A stretch of DNA of 6,931 nt from an uncultured Erysipelotrichaceae bacterium (lineage in GTDB: Bacteria; Bacillota_I; Bacilli_A; Erysipelotrichales; Erysipelotrichaceae), in assembly GCA_946621045.1 (NCBI GenBank), contig CAMOOA010000065.1:1-6931 (forward strand), given 5' to 3'. The translations under genes and the position numbers were made by a program. Shown here one piece after another: positions 4,511-6,931 of this stretch. Below the pieces are notes generated by a model. The model saw only the letters and a list, made by a program, of their open reading frames with translations, did no database searches and had not been told where the DNA came from. How positions within the stretch are numbered: position 1 is the stretch's first letter; the number at the start of each line of letters is the position of its first letter.

Positions 4511-6031
4511 TTATTTAATGATGCGGATGTTGTCGACCGGATCGAAGGCGATGACCGGAATTTCTTCGAACCGCTTCCGAAGCAGCTCGATCATGTCGGT
4601 GTGAAGTTCGTAAACCGTCGGGATCTCCTTCATGAAGCCGTAGTTTCCGCCTCCCTTTGCGCGGTACTGGCTGAGGCAGAGCGAAAATACATCGCTGTCC
4701 TGAACCTCTTCCCCGTTTCTGGTCAGGGAGACAATCCGCTCGCCCGGGTCATTGGATACATTGATCGTATACTCAACGCCGTCGACCATATCGTAATAAT
4801 AAGGCCGCTCCTTGGGAGAGAGATAGCGCGGGTTGACGATGATCCGTCCGCCGTCAATGGACCAGTACTCTGCGGAATGCTCGAGGTATTCGCGCAGCTG
4901 CCGGCCGGTGATGCTCTTGACCGCAAGCGTGTCCGCATATCGGTACGTATTGAGCAGGTCGCGCATCGTAATGACCGGCTTGAATCCGGCCGCATCCTTG
5001 AACAGTGCGGAACCGGCAAGATCGGCGCCGGTCGCATCCCGCATAACCTGATTGATGAAGGTCACGACCTGGGATTTATGGAAGCGGGCTTCAAACTGGC
5101 TGCGGATCGTAAGATCCATGGAGGTGTGTCCGATCGGCGTGTCGAGCCACTTCTGACACTGTGCCTCCTCTTCTGCCGCAAGCGCAAGAACGGCTTCGTC
5201 TGCCGGCGCATCGTTGGGGAGAATGCGCGCATCGATTTCTCCGGTATCGGTATAGATGTCAATGCACGCAAGGCACTCGCCGTACTGGCCGGTCTGTGTA
5301 TAAACCGTATTGAATGCTGTTCCGCAGCACTTGATATGCGTATGTCCGGTGATCAGCACATCGATTCCGCTGATCTCGCGGAGGATCTGATAGGCCTGAT
5401 CCTCACCGGTCAGTTCCCGTGTTGCCGTTCCTGTCGCAAGGTCGCGCTCGAATCCGCCGTGATAGAGACCGATCACATAGTCCGGTTTTTCCAGACGGCG
5501 GATGGTTTCCACCGTGGTCTTCGCACTCAGGAACGCATCCTTGAGGCGGAAGGGGCGGAGTTCTTTGTTTGAGTGAAGATGCTTGAGGTAATGTGTCGTG
5601 ACGCCGAAGATCGCCACTTTCTTTCCGCCGATCTCACGGACGGCATAGCTCGCAAAGACCGGCTTTCCCTTCGCCTGCACATTACATGTGATGCAGGGGG
5701 CGTCCAGGGTATCAAGGTGTTTCATGAGAGCGGCTTCCCCGTAATCGAAGTCATGGTTGCCGAGATTGATATAATCATAGCCAAGCGTATTCATGGCAGC
5801 GGTATACGGAGATACTTCATCAGGGTGATGGAGATAATGATATGTCTGGAGCGGAGAACCCTGAAGGGCATCGCCGTTGTCGAGGAGGAGTGTATTCTCA
5901 TCCCGCAGAAGGTCAACGAGTGTCTTCATTCGCGCCAGTCCCAGCATTGCCTCGGATCCGTCGTCATAGTTGTGCGGAAAGATCCAGCCGTGCATATCGG
6001 AGGTTGCCAGAATTCTAATTCGGTTTTTCAT
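4511..6031 (-). CDS. Metallophosphoesterase/5'-nucleotidase (UshA/CpdB/YfkN-like), cytoplasmic
   Basis: Two-domain, two-metal phosphohydrolase that should remove phosphate from nucleotides or open 2',3'-cyclic nucleotides. The N-terminal calcineurin-like domain carries the full ligand set: SDMHG (Asp12, His14), DNGDALQGS (Asp54), GNHDFDYG (Asn92, His93), YHGG (His191) and GHTH (His230, His232). The C-terminal 5'-nucleotidase domain (about 300-506) contains an ITGRQLREYLEHS block, YTINVSNDPGERI and YRAKGGGNYGFM at 456-467, the last typical of CpdB/YfkN-type substrate pockets. At 506 aa it is near normal length, but it begins MKNRIRILATSDMHG, directly with the first catalytic strand: there is no signal peptide and no wall anchor, unlike UshA, CpdB or YfkN, so it should be intracellular. 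The start is supported by AAAGGAG eight bases upstream (6040-6046). Substrate specificity is not determined. Confidence 0.92.
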   Translation of the reverse strand: MKNRIRILATSDMHGWIFPHNYDDGSEAMLGLARMKTLVDLLRDENTLLLDNGDALQGSPLQTYHYLHHPDEVSPYTAAMNTLGYDYINLGNHDFDYGEAALMKHLDTLDAPCITCNVQAKGKPVFASYAVREIGGKKVAIFGVTTHYLKHLHSNKELRPFRLKDAFLSAKTTVETIRRLEKPDYVIGLYHGGFERDLATGTATRELTGEDQAYQILREISGIDVLITGHTHIKCCGTAFNTVYTQTGQYGECLACIDIYTDTGEIDARILPNDAPADEAVLALAAEEEAQCQKWLDTPIGHTSMDLTIRSQFEARFHKSQVVTFINQVMRDATGADLAGSALFKDAAGFKPVITMRDLLNTYRYADTLAVKSITGRQLREYLEHSAEYWSIDGGRIIVNPRYLSPKERPYYYDMVDGVEYTINVSNDPGERIVSLTRNGEEVQDSDVFSLCLSQYRAKGGGNYGFMKEIPTVYELHTDMIELLRKRFEEIPVIAFDPVDNIRIIK

Positions 6032-6057
6032 TGAAGGAACTCCTTTCGGATTTGTCT

Positions 6058-6066
6058 ATTATAGCA
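6058..6066 (-). promoter_or_regulatory. Extended -10 promoter of the nucleotidase gene
   Basis: Read on the - strand this is TGCTATAAT, a perfect TATAAT with the TGn extension. It lies 26 bases before the ATG, which implies a leader of about 20 nt containing the AAAGGAG ribosome binding site. No good -35 is visible 17 bp further upstream, which is tolerable for an extended -10 promoter. Confidence 0.65.
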
Positions 6067-6110
6067 GGAAGACAGGGAAGAAACGGTTTTCTTTCCGCAA
6101 GTCGTGCATT

Positions 6111-6116
6111 TACAAT
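6111..6116 (+). promoter_or_regulatory. Candidate -10 element for the tyrosine phosphatase gene
   Basis: TACAAT (one mismatch to TATAAT) ends 8 bases before ATG 6125. RNA would start at about 6122-6125, giving a leaderless or near-leaderless message. The -35 position at 17 bp spacing reads TTCTTT, a weak match. Support is the -10 match and the lack of a properly spaced RBS. Confidence 0.35.
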
Positions 6117-6124
6117 GGAAGCGT

Positions 6125-6919
6125 ATGAGTAAAACAGGTGAAATCCGAGGCGAACTGAATTTCCGCCAGCTCGGGGGAATCCGCATGAAGGACGGCCGGA
6201 CCGTACGGATGAATACGCTGTACCGCAGCGGCGGCCTGCATCTGATGAATGCGCAGGAGCTGGAAGCCGTAAGGCAGCTGAAGATCCGGACGGTGCTGGA
6301 TCTGCGGGACCGCTGGTCGCAGAAGCGCAAGCCGGACCCGGAAATCGGGGCAGTACATGTATCCTATGACGGCCTTCCCGCAAAAGGCGGGGAGTCGATT
6401 GATTTTTCTGCGGCCGGTTTCGGGAAAAAAGGCGAAGCGGCAGCTGCCCAGATTGAGAAAGTAAGACAGTATTATCTGGATATGCCTTACGGATATCAGG
6501 CGTTTCATGCGATGTTTGACGCACTGCGCAGCGGCGCGGAACCGTTCCTGGTGCACTGCACAAAAGGAAAGGACCGTACCGGCCTTGCATGCATTCTGAT
6601 TCTTCTGGCCCTCGGGGCGGAAGAGGAAACCGCGATGCAGGATTATCTTCTGTCCAATGAATACCGGAAGAATGAGATAGCAGCCCGGCTGGCCGAAGGA
6701 AGATCCGTTGCGCCGGATGATCCGGGCTATATGACGCTGATGTATCTGCGGGAGGGCGTGAAGGAACAGCTCGGCCGGGAAATCATCGCAGAGATCAGAA
6801 AACGGAGCGGAACGTTTGAACAGTATATGGCGCAGGAATACGGATGGAATGACGCCGTATTGAATGAATTCCGAAATCATTATCTGGAACAGGAACCGGG
6901 GCGGCTGTCACAGGAATAG
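6125..6919 (+). CDS. Tyrosine-protein phosphatase, PtpB/Y_phosphatase3 type
   Basis: Predicted 264-aa Cys-based phosphatase of the group that includes mycobacterial PtpB. It has the N-terminal NFRQLGG motif (residues 12-18), LYRSGGLHLM (32-41), TVLDLRDRWSQKRKPDP (56-72), which resembles the family's LDLR-E-RP element, and the catalytic P-loop HCTKGKDRTG at 144-153 with nucleophile Cys145 and Arg151 (CX5R). The Lys and Asp inside the loop (GKDRTG) are typical of this group, which can act on phosphotyrosine, phosphoserine/threonine or phosphoinositides. The C-terminal half is helical, as expected for the family lid and cap. No signal peptide is seen. ATG 6125 is preferred because the protein begins shortly before NFRQLGG; an in-frame GTG at 6104 adds seven unconserved residues. 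Neither start has a well-spaced Shine-Dalgarno (GGAAG is only 3 nt from 6125). It is divergent from the nucleotidase gene. Confidence 0.9.
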   Translation: MSKTGEIRGELNFRQLGGIRMKDGRTVRMNTLYRSGGLHLMNAQELEAVRQLKIRTVLDLRDRWSQKRKPDPEIGAVHVSYDGLPAKGGESIDFSAAGFGKKGEAAAAQIEKVRQYYLDMPYGYQAFHAMFDALRSGAEPFLVHCTKGKDRTGLACILILLALGAEEETAMQDYLLSNEYRKNEIAARLAEGRSVAPDDPGYMTLMYLREGVKEQLGREIIAEIRKRSGTFEQYMAQEYGWNDAVLNEFRNHYLEQEPGRLSQE

Positions 6920-6931
6920 CCGAATCGGTTC

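Noticed and set aside
4601..6034. Long + strand open frames (323 and 153 codons, same frame, one stop between them) opposite the nucleotidase gene
   Set aside because: They mirror a strongly supported - strand gene with all catalytic motifs, have no RBS and no recognisable domain. The openness is a by-product of codon bias on the coding strand.

Overview
The window (6931 bp, roughly 53% GC by eye) looks like chromosome of a Bacillota (Firmicutes) bacterium. The evidence is the cysS-mrnC-rlmB order followed by a SigH-like sigma factor, strong GGAGG-type ribosome binding sites, TATAAT-type -10 elements and U-tract terminators. The moderate GC and the set of neighbouring genes would fit an Erysipelotrichia-like lineage, but that placement is an inference. 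No RNA gene, insertion sequence, CRISPR array or phage gene was seen. All genes look intact except cysS, which is cut by the left edge.

Bases 1-2065 are a translation and RNA-maturation operon on the + strand: the 3' part of cysS (cysteinyl-tRNA synthetase), mrnC (Mini-ribonuclease III, 23S rRNA maturation) and rlmB/trmH-type SPOUT methyltransferase (23S rRNA 2'-O-methylation). The genes overlap by 1 and 4 nt, so translational coupling is likely. A strong intrinsic terminator ends the operon at 2018-2065. In Bacillus subtilis the next genes would be rae1/yacP and then sigH. Here there is no rae1/yacP.

Bases 2066-2854 hold a regulatory region and a 203-aa sigma-70 family protein in the place of sigH. 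It aligns by eye with SigH in regions 2 and 4. Its upstream region is unusually dense: a perfect DnaA-box consensus with weaker copies, a 13-bp palindrome touching a sigma-A-like -35, a leader of about 100 nt, and an anti-Shine-Dalgarno heptamer in that leader. This is the most interesting part of the window.

Bases 2855-4504 hold a two-gene unit: a PfkB/ribokinase-family kinase followed, with a 4-nt ATGA overlap, by a pentapeptide-repeat protein with an almost uninterrupted 5-residue register. A perfect 11-bp hairpin ends it and probably also terminates the convergent gene from the other side.

Bases 4511-6919 contain two divergent genes sharing a short intergenic region of about 90 bp. On the - strand is a cytoplasmic UshA/CpdB/YfkN-like metallophosphoesterase/5'-nucleotidase without signal peptide. 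On the + strand is a PtpB/Y_phosphatase3-type tyrosine phosphatase that may be translated from a leaderless or near-leaderless mRNA.

Most of the window is ordinary housekeeping and accessory metabolism. The non-routine signals are the sigma-factor control region, the kinase/pentapeptide pair, and the shortened CysRS C-terminus.
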